NCBI RefSeq assembly: GCF_003955735.1
Contig: NZ_CP034464.1
Span: 2,790,001 to 2,854,000 of the forward strand
Direction: 5' to 3'
DNA length: 64,000 nucleotides
Source of the DNA: Undibacterium parvum
GTDB taxonomy: Bacteria; Pseudomonadota; Gammaproteobacteria; Burkholderiales; Burkholderiaceae_D
Part shown: piece by piece, positions 36,754 to 46,431 of the stretch
How positions within the stretch are numbered: position 1 is the stretch's first letter
Layout: every line of letters starts with the position of its first letter
Program-made: the position numbers and the translations under genes
Notes under the pieces: model-generated
What the model saw: only the letters and a program-made list of their open reading frames with translations
What the model was told of the DNA's origin: nothing
The model's database searches: none

Positions 36754-36829
36754 TGGTGGCCCGGGGCGGAATCGAACCACCGACACAAGGATTTTCAATC
36801 CTCTGCTCTACCGACTGAGCTACCAGGCC
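36754..36829 (-). tRNA. tRNA-Phe (anticodon GAA)
   Basis: 76-nt cloverleaf on the minus strand: acceptor GGCCTGG with CCGGGCC, anticodon loop TTGAAAA, T-arm with GTTCGATTC, encoded CCA. Reads UUU and UUC codons. Confidence 0.96.
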
Positions 36830-36983
36830 AAGACGAAGAATTATAGTGAAGTATTCGGGAAATTGCAAATCTTTTCGCTCTGGCATCTGATAAAACTAAA
36901 AAATGCTGTGCTTTAGGTGGCTAAATCTGGGGCTGCTGGCGCTGCCGTATAATGGCTCATCCTTATTGCAGATTTAAATAACC

Positions 36984-38183
36984 ATGGCTACACAAAATAA
37001 TCACAGTGATGTTTGTATCGTCGGTAATGGCGCCGTGGGTAAGACGGCGGCTTTGGGTTTGTCGCAAGCCGGTTTGAAGGTGTGTTTGTTGGGAGCGCCC
37101 GTCGCAGTAACGCAGTCCGCCGATACCTCAAGTTGGGATGTGCGGGTATTTGCCTTAAATCATGTGGCGAAGGATTTGCTGACTAGCTTGAAAGTTTGGG
37201 ATGCGCTAGATCTGACGCGCGTTGCCCCAGTGAGCGCAATGCAGGTGGTGGATGCGCGCGAATCGGGTGGTGCTAATCTTGATTTTGATGCCTATGCTGC
37301 GCATATCAATGAGTTGGCCTGGATCGTAGAGGACCGCAATTTAAATCAGGCGCTCGATACTGCTTTGAAATTTGCTCAGAATCTGACGCAAGTCCAAGGG
37401 CGGGCTGTGCGCTTTGAGGTCGCAGATAATCAGGCAGCTGTCACATTGGAAAACGGCGATACTTTGTCGGCTTCATTGATGGTAGGTGCTGACGGCGCAC
37501 AATCCTGGTTGCGCGGGCAGTGCGATATTGGCCTCGATTATCGCTCTTACGGGCAGCGCGGCGTGGTGACGAATTTCGCTTGCGAAAAACCCCACAATGG
37601 CGTGGCGCATCAATGGTTTGTTGAGGACTTAGGGATTATCGCTTTATTGCCTTTGCCCGGCAAACAAGTCTCTTTAGTCTGGTCGGCTCCGGATGCGCTG
37701 GCTGCTGATTTATTGCGCGAACCTTTGACTAGCCTGGCGCAACGATTGTCGGTTTATTGCGCGCAGGCTCTGGGTGCTTTGACACCTTTGCAGCCGGAGG
37801 AAATTAAGGCTTTTCCCTTACAGTTACTGCGTCCGCATGCGATGATAGCGCCGCGGGTTGCCCTGATCGGTGATGCCGCGCATGTGGTGCATCCGCTGGC
37901 AGGGCATGGCATGAATCTGGGTTTTGGCGATGTCACTAGCCTGCTTAGTCAGATTAATGGACGTGAGTCGCACCGCGACTGTGGCGATGCGCGTGTGTTA
38001 AATCGCTATAGCAGGGCTAGGCGTGAAGAAGTCGCTTTGATGCAAATGACTACCGATGGCTTGGCACGTTTGTTTGGCAGTGATTTGGCACCGCTGCGGC
38101 TGGCGCGTAGTCTGGGAATGAACTTACTCAATAGTCTGCCTGTCTTAAAAAGAAAACTGATCTCGCAAGCCATGGGCAAGTAA
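36984..38183 (+). CDS. UbiH/UbiF/COQ6-family FAD-dependent hydroxylase
   Basis: 399 residues. FAD-binding N-terminus DVCIVGNGAVGKTAALGLSQ (a GxGxxG variant with Asn), the middle DG motif LMVGADGAQSWLRG, and the second FAD motif ALIGDAAHVVHPLAGHGMNLG all fit the aromatic-ring hydroxylases of ubiquinone biosynthesis. Which ring position it hydroxylates cannot be told. A 38-bp gap separates it from dsbC on the same strand. No membrane helix. Confidence 0.9.
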   Translation: MATQNNHSDVCIVGNGAVGKTAALGLSQAGLKVCLLGAPVAVTQSADTSSWDVRVFALNHVAKDLLTSLKVWDALDLTRVAPVSAMQVVDARESGGANLDFDAYAAHINELAWIVEDRNLNQALDTALKFAQNLTQVQGRAVRFEVADNQAAVTLENGDTLSASLMVGADGAQSWLRGQCDIGLDYRSYGQRGVVTNFACEKPHNGVAHQWFVEDLGIIALLPLPGKQVSLVWSAPDALAADLLREPLTSLAQRLSVYCAQALGALTPLQPEEIKAFPLQLLRPHAMIAPRVALIGDAAHVVHPLAGHGMNLGFGDVTSLLSQINGRESHRDCGDARVLNRYSRARREEVALMQMTTDGLARLFGSDLAPLRLARSLGMNLLNSLPVLKRKLISQAMGK

Positions 38184-38221
38184 GCAGGTTTATCGCCTCG
38201 CCCCAATTATTTAGGAAAACC

Positions 38222-38947
38222 ATGAAACGTATGACACTTAAAACTATCTCCTTAGCGCTAGGTTTGCTGGCAACTTCTATGGCCTTGGCGCAGACGCCAC
38301 AAGAACTCGCAATTAAAAAACTGGTAGAGCCACGTCTCGGTGAAGGAACTAAAGTTGATTCCGTGACTAAGACCCCGTATGCCGGCCTGTACGAGGTGCG
38401 GGTCGGTAGTGACGTCTTGTACACGGATGAAAAAGCGCAATATCTGTTCTTAGGCAATGTGATCGATGCGCAGACCTCTACCGATCTGACTAAGCTGCGT
38501 ACCGATGAATTAAGTAAAGTGAAGTTTTCTGATTTACCTTTGGATATCGCCTTAAAAACCGTCACTGGTAATGGCAAGCGCGTCATCGCGATCTTCGAAG
38601 ATCCTAATTGCGGCTATTGCAAGCGTTTTCGCAAGACCTTGCAAGGCGTAGAAAATCTGACTGTGTACACCTTCGTCTACAATATTTTGTCGGATGACTC
38701 TTTGGTGAAATCAAAAAATATCTGGTGCTCAGCCGATAAAAACAAGGCCTGGGATGACTGGATGTTGAATGGCAAGGCGGCCCCGACCGCCATCGGTAAT
38801 TGTGCTATGCCTAACGATAGAATTTTAGCCTTGGGTAAAAAACTGCGCGTCACCGGTACCCCGACCATTATCTTCACCGATGGCTCGCGCCTGCCGGGGG
38901 CGGTCGATGTGAAAGCACTGGAAGCTAAATTCGCCTCATTGAAATAA
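38222..38947 (+). CDS. dsbC: Thiol:disulfide interchange protein DsbC
   Basis: 241 residues. Signal peptide (about 1-23, ending MALAQ), N-terminal dimerisation domain (about 25-85), then a thioredoxin-fold domain with the active site CGYC in EDPNCGYCKRF and the cis-proline in TGTPTIIF. A second Cys pair is also present (WCSADK ... GNCAMP). DsbC isomerises wrong disulfides in the periplasm and is kept reduced by DsbD. It is followed after a short gap by a nucleotidyltransferase gene. Confidence 0.95.
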   Translation: MKRMTLKTISLALGLLATSMALAQTPQELAIKKLVEPRLGEGTKVDSVTKTPYAGLYEVRVGSDVLYTDEKAQYLFLGNVIDAQTSTDLTKLRTDELSKVKFSDLPLDIALKTVTGNGKRVIAIFEDPNCGYCKRFRKTLQGVENLTVYTFVYNILSDDSLVKSKNIWCSADKNKAWDDWMLNGKAAPTAIGNCAMPNDRILALGKKLRVTGTPTIIFTDGSRLPGAVDVKALEAKFASLK

Positions 38948-38968
38948 ACGCACTTGGCCTCTGGCGTG

Positions 38969-39580
38969 ATGAGCGCGAACAATTCATGGTGTGGGATCTT
39001 ACTGGCCGCTGGCAGCGGGCGACGTTTTGATGCCAGCGGTCAGTCCAATAAACTGATGCAAACACTGCCATCGGGCATGACGGTAGCTGCCAGTAGTGCC
39101 AAGCACCTACTCGCCGTCTTACCGCTCAGTGTGGCGGTGGTTGCCGAGCATACGCCCGCATTAGCGACACAACTAGCCGAGATGGGGGGCGATATCTGTG
39201 TTAGCTCGCCACCAAGCGCTGTCTCATCGCAAGGAATGTCGTATTCTTTGCAGTGTGGATTAATGCATGCGCCGGCAGAATGTGCTGGCTGGATCATCGC
39301 CTTAGCCGATATGCCCTATGTTAAAACCGAGACCATCGCTGCCTTAGTCTGCGCCATGCAGAATGGTGCCGGGATAGCGGTGCCTGTGCATCAGGGGCGA
39401 CGCGGCAATCCTGTGGGTTTTGCCAAAGCCTATTTACCGCAATTGCTGGCCTTGTGCGGCGATCAGGGTGCGCGCAGCTTGCTGAAAATTTATCCGGTGA
39501 GCGAAGTCGAGGTCGATGATGCAGGAATATTTCAAGATATCGACCTGCCGCAAGATTTAATCGCCAGCATGAATATCTAA
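38969..39580 (+). CDS. MobA/MocA-like molybdenum-cofactor nucleotidyltransferase
   Basis: 203 residues from the ATG (a GTG one codon earlier and a TTG further up are also in frame; no clear ribosome site). Opening GILLAAGSGRRF is the nucleotide-binding loop of the NTP_transf_3 family, and ALADMPYVKTETI followed by GRRGNPVGF are the catalytic metal and substrate motifs. MocA-type enzymes transfer CMP or GMP to molybdopterin. A molybdopterin enzyme is encoded 19 kb away in this window. The exact cofactor form is an inference. Confidence 0.82.
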   Translation: MSANNSWCGILLAAGSGRRFDASGQSNKLMQTLPSGMTVAASSAKHLLAVLPLSVAVVAEHTPALATQLAEMGGDICVSSPPSAVSSQGMSYSLQCGLMHAPAECAGWIIALADMPYVKTETIAALVCAMQNGAGIAVPVHQGRRGNPVGFAKAYLPQLLALCGDQGARSLLKIYPVSEVEVDDAGIFQDIDLPQDLIASMNI

Positions 39581-39639
39581 TTGAGGCGTTTGCTCTTAAA
39601 ATAGCGGTTTCGAAAATTTGTCTACGCGCTCACTCTCTT

Positions 39640-40098
39640 ATGAATCAACTTGATCAGCAGCTGGCCAACCGCCTAGGATTTTTTGGCCTGGTTCCCTTCG
39701 TATTCTTGACGCTGGCCTGCTGGATCGTGCATCCAGATTGGCTGGGTTATTTCATCAAGGGACAACTCTCGTATGGCATCGCTATCCTGTCGTTTTTGGG
39801 TGGCTTGCACTGGGGACTGGCTTTGCTGTCGGGACCGCGTCCTGCCGGTGAAATCAAGCAAAGCCTGTTGTGGGGCGTCACACCTAGTATTATCGCCTGG
39901 TGCTCGATGACCATGATTAGCATGGGCATAGGGTTCTTGGTGCAGATTATTGGTTTCGTGGTGGCGTATCAGGTCGATAAGCGCCTGTATGCGCGTTATG
40001 AATTACCGGATTGGTTTCTGGTGTTGCGTCTGCGTCTGACCCGGGTGGTGGTGACTGCGCTGGCGCTGACCTTTGTCGCTGCGAATCTGCGCGCATAA
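39640..40098 (+). CDS. DUF3429-family inner-membrane protein
   Basis: 152 residues with about five hydrophobic segments (residues 10-30, 40-60, 75-95, 95-115, 130-150). The SFLGGLHWGLALL motif in the second segment and the final RLRLTRVVVTALALTF are typical of DUF3429. No catalytic function is known. It is on the same strand as the nucleotidyltransferase and the M61 peptidase genes, which is a recurrent neighbourhood in Burkholderiales. Confidence 0.82.
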   Translation: MNQLDQQLANRLGFFGLVPFVFLTLACWIVHPDWLGYFIKGQLSYGIAILSFLGGLHWGLALLSGPRPAGEIKQSLLWGVTPSIIAWCSMTMISMGIGFLVQIIGFVVAYQVDKRLYARYELPDWFLVLRLRLTRVVVTALALTFVAANLRA

Positions 40099-40223
40099 AA
40101 ATCAGTTGGCGCAGAACTTAGGCCCGCAGTCGCAAACCTAGTCGCGCAGGAAAGCTAGTCTTGCGCCAGGCAGATATGCAGCTCAACAATTAAAACAAAC
40201 AAAATAAAAAACGAGACAAGAGT

Positions 40224-42116
40224 ATGAAAATTACCTCCAAAGCAGCTTCTAAAAATACTGCGCGAGTCGCGGCCGTCAAAGCAGATCAGCACAGTATTCA
40301 CTACAGCATCCTGCCTAAAGACTTGGCCGGACATATTTTTGTGGTGACGCTGCAGATCAGCCAGCCCGATCCGGCCGGGCAACAGCTGTGCTTGCCAGCC
40401 TGGATACCGGGTAGTTATATGGTGCGTGAATTTGCCCGCAACATCGTCAGTATCAGTGCTAGTTGCGAGGGCAAGAGCGTCAATTTAACTAAGCTGGACA
40501 AACACAGTTGGCAAGCCGCTCCCTGCCAGGGCGCTTTAAGCATCAGCTATGAAGTGTATGCCTGGGATCTGTCGGTGCGCACCGCGCATCTGGATCAAAG
40601 CCATGCTTTTTTCAATGGCACCAGCGTCTTTTTGCAGGTACTAGGACAAGAGATGGCCTCGCATGTGGTCGATATTCAACGCCCATTAGATGTTGCCTGC
40701 AAGAGCTGGCGGGTCGCCACTAGTTTGCCTGAGCTCAAAGCTAAGCGTTACGGCTACGGCACTTACATCGCGGAAAATTATGATGCCTTGATCGATCATC
40801 CGGTAGAAATGGGCGACTTCGCATTGGCGACGTTTGAGGCGCATGGCGTGCCGCATGATGTCGTGGTCAGTGGCCAGGTTCCGAATCTGGATATGGATCG
40901 CATTGTCGCCGACCTGAAAGAAATCTGCGAGAGCCAGATCGCCTTCTTCGAGCCAGCCAGCAAGCGCGCACCTATGGACCGTTATGTGTTCCTGACCATG
41001 GTGGTCGGTGAAGGCTACGGCGGGCTCGAGCATAGAGCCTCGACCGCCTTGCTGTGCAATCGCAATGAGATGCCGTTCAAACATCAGCCTGAAATGAGCG
41101 ATGGCTATCTGAGCTTTTTAGGTCTGTGTAGTCACGAATATTTCCACACCTGGAATGTCAAGCGTATCAAGCCAGCCGCCTTTGCGCATTACGATTTGAG
41201 CCGTGAAAATTACACCAGCCTATTGTGGTTGTTTGAGGGTTTCACCAGTTATTACGATGATTTGATGTTGCTTAGGGCAGGCCTGATCGATGAGAGCAGC
41301 TATTTTAAATTGCTCTCAAAAACCATCAATGGGGTACTGCGTGGTGCTGGCCGCCACAAGCAAAGCGTGGCCGAATCTAGTTTCGATGCCTGGACTAAAT
41401 ATTATCGTCAGGATGAAAACTCGCCGAATGCCATCGTCAGCTATTACACCAAGGGCTCGCTGGTAGCGCTGGCGCTGGATCTGACTATCCGAGCCGAGAC
41501 CTCTGGTGAAAAAACTCTGGACGATGTGATGCGCGCACTGTGGCAGCACTACGGCCGTGACTTTTACCAGTTAGCTTTAAGCGGTCAGCAACAAGGTTTG
41601 GCCGAAAATGAAATCGTCTCCCTGATAGAGCAAGCGACGGGCGTGAAAACCCAGCGCTTCATGGATAAATATGTACGCGGCACCGAAGATGTACCGCTGA
41701 CTAAGTTATATGCTGAGTTTGGCGTCGCTATCAAAGATCAACGCAAAAACAGTAAGGCCAGTCTGGGCGTGCGGGTAGTCAAAGACGGTGCTGACTGTAA
41801 GCTGGCCAATGTTTTCACAAGCCGCGCCGCCCATCAAGCCGGCTTGTCGGCCGGCGATATCCTGATGGCCATCAATGGCTTACGCGTCACTGCCGCCGAT
41901 GTTGGAGATGGTCTTGCTACTGCGGTGGGGCGCTATACGGTAGGAGAAACGGTGCAGTTGCACGCCTTCCGCCGCGATGAATTGCTGACCCTGCAAGCGA
42001 CTCTGCAAAGCGACGATGTGCCTGCGTTTAATCTGCTGTTGGCAGAGAAATCGAAAGCCCCCTTGCTGGCGCTGCGACCGTCTCTGGTCGCCAGCAAGAA
42101 ATCACGCAAGGCTTGA
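40224..42116 (+). CDS. M61-family metallopeptidase with PDZ domain
   Basis: 630 residues. An N-terminal beta domain (about 25-195), a gluzincin catalytic domain with SHEYFHTWNVKRIKP (HExxH at about 306-310, with a downstream Glu in LFEGFTSYYDDL as third zinc ligand), and a C-terminal PDZ domain (about 505-590, LGVRVVKDGADCKLANVF...GLSAGDILMAINGL). This matches glycyl aminopeptidases of family M61. No signal peptide is evident, so it acts in the cytoplasm. A short basic tail follows the PDZ. Confidence 0.92.
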   Translation: MKITSKAASKNTARVAAVKADQHSIHYSILPKDLAGHIFVVTLQISQPDPAGQQLCLPAWIPGSYMVREFARNIVSISASCEGKSVNLTKLDKHSWQAAPCQGALSISYEVYAWDLSVRTAHLDQSHAFFNGTSVFLQVLGQEMASHVVDIQRPLDVACKSWRVATSLPELKAKRYGYGTYIAENYDALIDHPVEMGDFALATFEAHGVPHDVVVSGQVPNLDMDRIVADLKEICESQIAFFEPASKRAPMDRYVFLTMVVGEGYGGLEHRASTALLCNRNEMPFKHQPEMSDGYLSFLGLCSHEYFHTWNVKRIKPAAFAHYDLSRENYTSLLWLFEGFTSYYDDLMLLRAGLIDESSYFKLLSKTINGVLRGAGRHKQSVAESSFDAWTKYYRQDENSPNAIVSYYTKGSLVALALDLTIRAETSGEKTLDDVMRALWQHYGRDFYQLALSGQQQGLAENEIVSLIEQATGVKTQRFMDKYVRGTEDVPLTKLYAEFGVAIKDQRKNSKASLGVRVVKDGADCKLANVFTSRAAHQAGLSAGDILMAINGLRVTAADVGDGLATAVGRYTVGETVQLHAFRRDELLTLQATLQSDDVPAFNLLLAEKSKAPLLALRPSLVASKKSRKA

Positions 42117-42151
42117 GTCTAATTCGAAATTAAAACTATAGTAAAACACGA

Positions 42152-42213
42152 TGCGCAATGTTGATGCGGCCTACAGCACGAAAAGCTCTGTAAACCCGCA
42201 TAAACATTGCGCA
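42152..42213. terminator. Long inverted repeat between convergent M61 gene and trpC
   Basis: TGCGCAATGTT...GATGCGG pairs with CCCGCAT...AACATTGCGCA. Weak T-rich tracts lie outside on both strands, and the genes on both sides end at it, so it probably terminates both. Confidence 0.6.
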
Positions 42214-42228
42214 ATCGATTTTAAAATT

Positions 42229-43029
42229 TTAGAAAAACAGCTTCTGCATTTCCATGCCTGGGTTTTTAGCGCGCATGAAGGCCTCACCGACCAGGAAGCC
42301 GTGTACATGGGCTGCGCGCATGCGTGTGACGTCGTCCACGGCCATAATGCCCGATTCGGTAATCACCAGTTTCTCGCTAGGGATGCGTGGCAGCAGACCT
42401 AGGGTGGTGTCTAGCGTCACCTCAAACGTGCGCAGGTTGCGGTTATTGATTCCTAATAAGGCAGTCTTGAGTTTCAAGGCGGCGTCCAACTCTGCTGCGT
42501 TATGCACTTCGACCAGCACGCTCATGCCTAGCTCATGGGCGCAGGCTTCCAGTTCGGCCATCAAACCGTGATCTAAGGCTGCGACTATCAGTAAAATCGC
42601 ATCCGCTCCCCAGCTGCGTGCCTGATAGATCTGGTAAGGATCGATCATAAAATCCTTGCGTAAGGCCGGAATATCACAAGCGGCACGCGCCTGTTGCAGA
42701 TACTCGGGCGTGCCCTGAAAGAACTGCACGTCAGTAAGAACCGAGAGGCAAGCTGCGCCATGTTGCGCATAGCTGGCGGCGATCTCGGCAGGACGGAAAT
42801 CGGCGCGTAAGATGCCTTTGGAGGGCGAGGCTTTTTTGATTTCGGCAATCACCGCGGCCTGGCCTGCCGCAATCTTGCTGCGCAGGGAGGCTTCAAAATC
42901 GCGTAGGCTAGCCCGCGCTTCGGTATTGCCTTCGACTTCGCTGCGCAGGCTGCTGTAAGACTGGTATTTTTTTGCGGCAGCCACTTCGTCTTTTTTGACG
43001 TCGAGAATTTTATTCAGAATATCGGACAT
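42229..43029 (-). CDS. trpC: Indole-3-glycerol phosphate synthase
   Basis: 266 residues, monofunctional TrpC. A TIM-barrel with the substrate motif [17 protein letters not shown], catalytic Lys in LRKDFMID, and phosphate loop [10 protein letters not shown]...GFLVGEAFM. It closes the ring of CdRP to indole-3-glycerol phosphate in tryptophan synthesis. Starts three bases after trpD; last gene of the trpEGDC run. trpF, trpB and trpA are not in the window. Confidence 0.97.
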   Translation of the reverse strand: MSDILNKILDVKKDEVAAAKKYQSYSSLRSEVEGNTEARASLRDFEASLRSKIAAGQAAVIAEIKKASPSKGILRADFRPAEIAASYAQHGAACLSVLTDVQFFQGTPEYLQQARAACDIPALRKDFMIDPYQIYQARSWGADAILLIVAALDHGLMAELEACAHELGMSVLVEVHNAAELDAALKLKTALLGINNRNLRTFEVTLDTTLGLLPRIPSEKLVITESGIMAVDDVTRMRAAHVHGFLVGEAFMRAKNPGMEMQKLFF

Positions 43030-43032
43030 CGT

Positions 43033-44064
43033 TTACTTTCCTAATTGCTGAGTGACCAGGATGAACTGTTCCAGCTTAGCCAGTGCCGCGCCGGAAGCGA
43101 TCGCCGTTTGCGCTTTTTTAACGCCGTCGGCAATCGAGCTGGCAACGCCGGCGCCATACAGCGCCGCACCTGCATTGAGGCTGACAATGTCGGTGGCGGG
43201 GCCGGCCACATTATTCATGACGTCGAGAATTTTTTGTTTCGACTCTTGCGCGCCAGATACTTTCAGGTTGCGGTTCGAGACCATTTGCAGGCCAAAATCT
43301 TCAGGGTGGATATCGTATTCGCGGATTTCTCCGTTCACCAGTTCGCCCACCATGGTTGGCGCGCCTAGCGAGACTTCATCCATATTGTCGCGGCCCCAGA
43401 CCACCAGCGCATGTTGGGCGCCCAGTCTTTGCAATACGCGCACCTGGATACCGACCAGATCCGGATGGAATACGCCCATCAAAATATTCGGTGCGCCGGC
43501 CGGATTGGTCAAAGGCCCCAGAATATTAAAGATGGTGCGCACGCCTAGCTCTTTACGCACTGGTGCCGCATGTTTCATGGCGGCGTGATGATTCGGTGCG
43601 AACATGAAACCTATGCCAGTCTGGGCAATCGACTGGGCGATTTGCTCAGGCTTGAGGTTGATGTTAACGCCCAGTGATTCCAGTACATCAGCGCTGCCGG
43701 ACGATGAGGAAACGCTGCGGCCGCCATGTTTGGCGACGCGGGCGCCGGCGGCGGCCGTAACAAACATCGAGGCGGTAGAAATATTAAAGGTATGCGCGCC
43801 GTCACCACCAGTGCCGACGATGTCGATCAGATTGGTGGTATTAGCCATCGGCACCTTGGTCGAGAGTTCGCGCATGACCTGAGCGGCGGCGGTGATCTCG
43901 CCTATGCTTTCTTTCTTGACGCGCAAACCGACGGTGAGGGCGGTGATCATCACCGGCGACATTTCTCCACCCATGATTTTACGAAACAGCGACAGCATTT
44001 CATCGTGGAATATTTCGCGATGTTCGATCAGGCGCGAGAGGGCTTCTTGCTGAGAGATGGTCAT
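43033..44064 (-). CDS. trpD: Anthranilate phosphoribosyltransferase
   Basis: 343 residues. The PRPP-binding [14 protein letters not shown] (about 84-97) and the [16 protein letters not shown] segment are intact, as is the later [10 protein letters not shown] motif. It attaches phosphoribose to anthranilate. Two bases separate it from trpG upstream and the next gene is trpC, so translation is closely coupled. Confidence 0.97.
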   Translation of the reverse strand: MTISQQEALSRLIEHREIFHDEMLSLFRKIMGGEMSPVMITALTVGLRVKKESIGEITAAAQVMRELSTKVPMANTTNLIDIVGTGGDGAHTFNISTASMFVTAAAGARVAKHGGRSVSSSSGSADVLESLGVNINLKPEQIAQSIAQTGIGFMFAPNHHAAMKHAAPVRKELGVRTIFNILGPLTNPAGAPNILMGVFHPDLVGIQVRVLQRLGAQHALVVWGRDNMDEVSLGAPTMVGELVNGEIREYDIHPEDFGLQMVSNRNLKVSGAQESKQKILDVMNNVAGPATDIVSLNAGAALYGAGVASSIADGVKKAQTAIASGAALAKLEQFILVTQQLGK

Positions 44065-44066
44065 GA

Positions 44067-44633
44067 TTATTTTCCGGTCAAAAAGTTCTTGAGCAAGGCA
44101 TGCCCATGTTCAGACAATATCGACTCAGGATGAAACTGCACACCCTGCAAATTGAAAGTTTTATGCCGCACACCCATGATTTCGCCATCCTCAGTCCAGG
44201 CCGTCACTTCCAGGCAATCGGGCAAGCTGGATCTTTCTATCGCCAGCGAGTGATAACGGGTAACGGTGTAAGGACTAGGCAAGTCTTTGAACACGCCGAC
44301 CCCGGTATGCGCGATAGCTGAAGTTTTTCCATGCATGACCTGCTTGGCGCGTATGACTTTGCCGCCGAAGGCAGCAGCGATACTCTGATGCCCGAGGCAG
44401 ACGCCTAAAATCGGAATCTCGCCAGAAAAGCGTTTGAGCACCGGCACCGAAATCCCCGCTTCCAGCGGCGTACAAGGGCCAGGCGAGATGCAGATGTGAT
44501 CGGGCTTTAAGGCGGCGATTTCATCGAGCGTGATCTCATCGTTGCGGTAGGTACGTACATCCTCACCCAACTCGGCAAAATACTGCACCAGGTTGTAAGT
44601 GAAGGAATCGTAGTTGTCTATCATTAATAACAT
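44067..44633 (-). CDS. trpG: Anthranilate synthase glutamine amidotransferase subunit
   Basis: 188 residues. Class I amidotransferase with catalytic Cys in [10 protein letters not shown] (about 79), oxyanion region [13 protein letters not shown], and the His-Glu pair in [10 protein letters not shown]. It supplies ammonia to TrpE. The start is immediately after the trpE stop. Also could serve p-aminobenzoate synthesis if no separate pabA exists, which is common in bacteria. Confidence 0.96.
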   Translation of the reverse strand: MLLMIDNYDSFTYNLVQYFAELGEDVRTYRNDEITLDEIAALKPDHICISPGPCTPLEAGISVPVLKRFSGEIPILGVCLGHQSIAAAFGGKVIRAKQVMHGKTSAIAHTGVGVFKDLPSPYTVTRYHSLAIERSSLPDCLEVTAWTEDGEIMGVRHKTFNLQGVQFHPESILSEHGHALLKNFLTGK

Positions 44634-46142
44634 TTAAATCTCCCCATCCAGGCCATCTTGCACTTGTTCCGCTGCCCGCAATACCGCGCGCGCCTTGTTT
44701 TCGGTTTCTTGCCATTCCATTTCAGGCACAGAGTCGGCCACGATGCCCGCTGCGGCCTGTACATACAACATGCCGTCTTTGAGTACACCGGTGCGTATTG
44801 CAATCGCCAGATCCATTTCGCCGCCAAACGACAAATAGCCACAGGCACCGCCATAGATGCCGCGCTTGGTCGGCTCTAACTGATCAATCAGTTCCATCGC
44901 ACGTACTTTCGGCGCACCGGATAAAGTGCCGGCCGGGAAGGTGGCTTTGAGTACGTCGAGATTGGATAAATTCGGCTGCAAGATGCCTTCGACGTTAGAG
45001 ACGATATGCTGTACGTGCGAGTATTTTTCTATCACCATCTGATCGGTCACTTTAACGCTACCGGTCTGGGCAATCCGGCCAATGTCGTTACGCGCCAGAT
45101 CGATCAGCATCACGTGTTCGGCGATTTCTTTAGGGTCTGCCAATAGTTCGATGGCTAACTGGGCATCACTTTCCGGAGTGGCACCGCGTGGGCGGGTGCC
45201 GGCCAGCGGACGTATCGTGACCTTTTTATTGCCGTCCTTATTTTCACCACCCAGGGTTTCGTTACGTACCAAAATTTCCGGCGAGGCACCGATAATCTGC
45301 ATATCGCCAAAATTATAGAAATACATGTATGGCGAAGGATTCAGCGAGCGTAAGGCGCGATACAAAGACAGCGGTGAATCGACATAAGGTTTCTTGATGC
45401 GTTGACCAATTTGCACCTGCATCAAGTCGCCGGCCATGATGTATTCCTTGGCTTTGGCAACCGCCTCCAGATAATCGGCCTTGTTAAAATCGCGGATGCT
45501 GTCGGTACGTACCGAGGCCGAAGTCACCGGTGCATCGACGCTACGGCGCAGCATGCTGCGTAACTCTTTGAGGCGCTGGCGTGCTTTCGACCAAGCTTCT
45601 GGCTGAGTCGTGTCGGCATATACGATCAGATACAGTTTGCCGGAAACATTGTCGATCACCGCTAACTCTTCGGTCAGTAGTAACTGTATATCGGGCAAAC
45701 CTAAATCATCTTTGGGGGCGCTATTGGCCAAGCGCTTTTCTACGTAACGCACTGCGTCGTAGCCAAAATAGCCGGCCAGACCGCCGCAAAAACGCGGTAA
45801 GCCAGGGCGCAAGGCAACCTTGAAGCGCGACTGAAATTCGGCTATGAAGTCTAGCGGATTGCCTTCCACGGTTTCGGTCACGACGCCATGCTTGACGACC
45901 TCGGTACGCATGCCATAGCTGCGCATCAGGGTGTGGGCTGGCAAACCGATAAACGAGTAGCGGCCGAAGCGTTCGCCTCCCATCACCGATTCTAGTAAGA
46001 AGCTATTCTTGCCGCCGTTCTGGTTTTGCGCCAGTTTCAGATACAGGGTCAGTGGCGTTTCCAGATCGGCCAGCGCTTCCGCGATCATGGGGATACGGTT
46101 GTAGCCTTGCGCGGCCAGCGATTTAAATTCGAGTTCGGTCAT
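44634..46142 (-). CDS. trpE: Anthranilate synthase component I
   Basis: 502 residues. The feedback-tryptophan site region LLES and the chorismate-binding domain are present, with KEYIMAGDLMQVQIGQR, the TRPRGATPESDA segment and GTLSGAPKVRAMELIDQLE near the C-terminus. It converts chorismate and glutamine-derived ammonia to anthranilate with TrpG. First structural gene of trpEGDC. A 16-residue Trp-rich leader peptide candidate and a hairpin lie in its 5' region, suggesting attenuation control. Confidence 0.97.
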   Translation of the reverse strand: MTELEFKSLAAQGYNRIPMIAEALADLETPLTLYLKLAQNQNGGKNSFLLESVMGGERFGRYSFIGLPAHTLMRSYGMRTEVVKHGVVTETVEGNPLDFIAEFQSRFKVALRPGLPRFCGGLAGYFGYDAVRYVEKRLANSAPKDDLGLPDIQLLLTEELAVIDNVSGKLYLIVYADTTQPEAWSKARQRLKELRSMLRRSVDAPVTSASVRTDSIRDFNKADYLEAVAKAKEYIMAGDLMQVQIGQRIKKPYVDSPLSLYRALRSLNPSPYMYFYNFGDMQIIGASPEILVRNETLGGENKDGNKKVTIRPLAGTRPRGATPESDAQLAIELLADPKEIAEHVMLIDLARNDIGRIAQTGSVKVTDQMVIEKYSHVQHIVSNVEGILQPNLSNLDVLKATFPAGTLSGAPKVRAMELIDQLEPTKRGIYGGACGYLSFGGEMDLAIAIRTGVLKDGMLYVQAAAGIVADSVPEMEWQETENKARAVLRAAEQVQDGLDGEI

Positions 46143-46168
46143 TGTGTGCTTTCAGCCGTCATGGAAAC

Positions 46169-46190
46169 GGAACCTGTAGATTCAGGTTCC
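46169..46190 (-). promoter_or_regulatory. Hairpin just upstream of trpE
   Basis: Perfect 8-bp stem GGAACCTG / CAGGTTCC with a six-base loop, 27 bases before the trpE ATG. No T-run follows. It could be the last helix of a leader structure that limits trpE translation or transcription. Confidence 0.5.
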
Positions 46191-46266
46191 AGCTTATACG
46201 GGTAAGACAGGGTAAAAAAACATGCAAACTAGCGCGAGGGATGTGCGTAATCTGCCCGGCAAACTA

Positions 46267-46317
46267 TCAGTTGTGCCAGCGTCGCCAAAGCCAGGCCTCA
46301 AACGTGCCTGGTATCAT
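46267..46317 (-). CDS. trpL: Candidate trp operon leader peptide
   Basis: A 16-residue frame, MIPGTFEAWLWRRWHN, ending in two stops (TGA TAG). Three of its last eight residues are Trp, an extreme enrichment for the rarest amino acid. It lies 125 bp upstream of trpE on the same strand, the spacing expected of a transcription-attenuation leader. The RNA around it can form CCAGGC/GCCTGG and CTGGC/GCCGG helices that include Trp codons. An in-frame ATG nine codons earlier (46344) would give 25 residues. Weakness: neither ATG has a good Shine-Dalgarno, and the terminator hairpin with T-run is not clear (a TTTTTT lies about 60 bases after the stop). Confidence 0.6.
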   Translation of the reverse strand: MIPGTFEAWLWRRWHN

Positions 46318-46431
46318 TGCGGGATGTTTTTTATCGGAGAACATTCTGGGATATTGAACGTAAGTTTGCTAGTAATTGGGTTTAATTAAGTCGCTATCAG
46401 CAAGTCTTAAACAAGTAAAAACAGCAGAAAA

